In this document: piece after piece, positions 5,567-5,936 of the stretch
How positions within the stretch are numbered: position 1 is the first letter of the stretch
How the letters are laid out: each line of letters opens with the position of its first letter
Assembly: GCA_913056375.1 (NCBI GenBank)
Contig: CAJXNF010000197.1
Coordinates: forward strand, 1-5,936
DNA from: an uncultured Pseudomonadota bacterium
GTDB lineage: Bacteria; SAR324; NAC60-12
Direction of reading: 5' to 3'
DNA length: 5,936 bases
Position numbers and translations under genes: made by a program
Notes under the pieces: generated by a model
Database searches by the model: none
What the model was told of the DNA's origin: nothing
The model's input: the letters and a program-made list of their open reading frames with translations, nothing else

Positions 5567-5936
5567 AGCCTTTCAGCAAAGAAGATGAGCGCAATGCTTG
5601 CGCAGGTTTCAGCGTAAGCCATGTCATTGGGCAAGTCATAATCAAATGAAAATCTTTCCCCAATATGCGCACTTCCTACCCCGCCATGAATGTACATTCG
5701 GCGATTCGTAATATTCTTCCAGAGGATTTTACATGACTTAATTTTGTTGGTGTCATTGGTTAATCGGGCATAATCGGCCATTGCTGTGAACATGTAGAGG
5801 GCACGTACAGAATGCCCTTCTGCAGTCTTTTGCTCAAAAGCTGGCTGATGTGCTTGGTAGTAGGTGTGATCTTTCTTTTTTAACCCAGACATGTGCCAAG
5901 CAACAAAATCTCTTACTTCACTCGGAAATTCAGAGT

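Larger units (their letters stand above)
4675..5936 (-). pseudogene. GH127 (DUF1680) beta-L-arabinofuranosidase-type glycoside hydrolase, 5' part outside window, interrupted by in-frame TGA
   Basis: About 420 codons of one reading frame run from the right window edge to TGA at 4675-4677; the first roughly 200 residues of a normal GH127 protein lie outside. The ATG at 5892 is internal, since the frame remains open to the edge and matches the family there (QAHQP, GHSVRALYM). GH127 enzymes release terminal L-arabinofuranose using a zinc-bound cysteine nucleophile. All known active-site residues of the HypBA1 type are visible: the Glu of GER (codon 5656-5658, equivalent to the proposed acid/base E322), Glu and Cys of AETC (5608-5610 and 5602-5604, equivalent to E338/C340) and the CC of CSCCPPN (5377-5379 and 5374-5376, equivalent to C417 nucleophile and C418). 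The later RGPLLYCLE motif is typical of the family's C-terminal beta region. A single TGA at 5560-5562 splits the frame between AERLM and IERNSEYADV with no frameshift. It could be a real nonsense mutation, a sequencing error or, less likely, recoding. Annotation pipelines would probably report two pieces: 4675-5532 (GTG start, 285 aa) and 5560 to the edge. Confidence 0.88.

Noticed and set aside
5892..5892. ATG at 5892 as the start of a separate 110-residue protein
   Set aside because: The frame stays open upstream to the window edge with no stop, and the GH127 family extends much further in the N-terminal direction, so this Met is internal.

Overview
The window comes from a bacterium. It holds four protein-coding loci, all on standard signals: a gene for a haem-dependent oxidative N-demethylase (HODM, DUF3445) family protein, a gene for an AraC-family regulator, a gene for a phytanoyl-CoA dioxygenase (PhyH)-like enzyme fused to HEAT repeats, and the 3' part of a GH127 beta-L-arabinofuranosidase-type glycoside hydrolase gene that carries an in-frame stop. 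No rRNA, tRNA, CRISPR array or recognisable insertion sequence is visible. Base composition is moderate and the family mix (PhyH-HEAT, GH127, HODM) fits an environmental, perhaps marine, heterotroph. I cannot assign a phylum from the sequence alone.

Layout. Positions 1-285 contain no supportable gene. The HODM gene lies at 286-1185 on the minus strand. A 634-base, AT-richer gap (1186-1819) follows; its only weak candidate is a 56-codon minus-strand ORF with one predicted membrane segment. The AraC gene (1820-2638, minus) and the PhyH-HEAT gene (2722-4626, plus) diverge from an 83-base shared control region. The PhyH-HEAT gene converges, with a 48-base gap, on the GH127 gene (4675 to beyond the right edge, minus).

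How the genes may work together. The divergent AraC/PhyH pair is the strongest functional link: AraC regulators with an N-terminal cupin-type sensor commonly control the adjacent divergent gene. The GH127 gene next to it suggests a small carbohydrate or glycoconjugate catabolic locus, with the dioxygenase acting on an unknown small molecule; this is inference. The HODM gene is separated by a long gap and has a visibly higher GC content, so it is probably an independent unit.

The most notable features are the single in-frame TGA in the GH127 gene, which falls between the two halves of its active site and sits inside an imperfect 15/16-base direct repeat, and the architecture of the PhyH-HEAT fusion, which has a CxxCxGxG motif inserted among the HEAT repeats and a start codon directly behind a -10-like box without a Shine-Dalgarno sequence.
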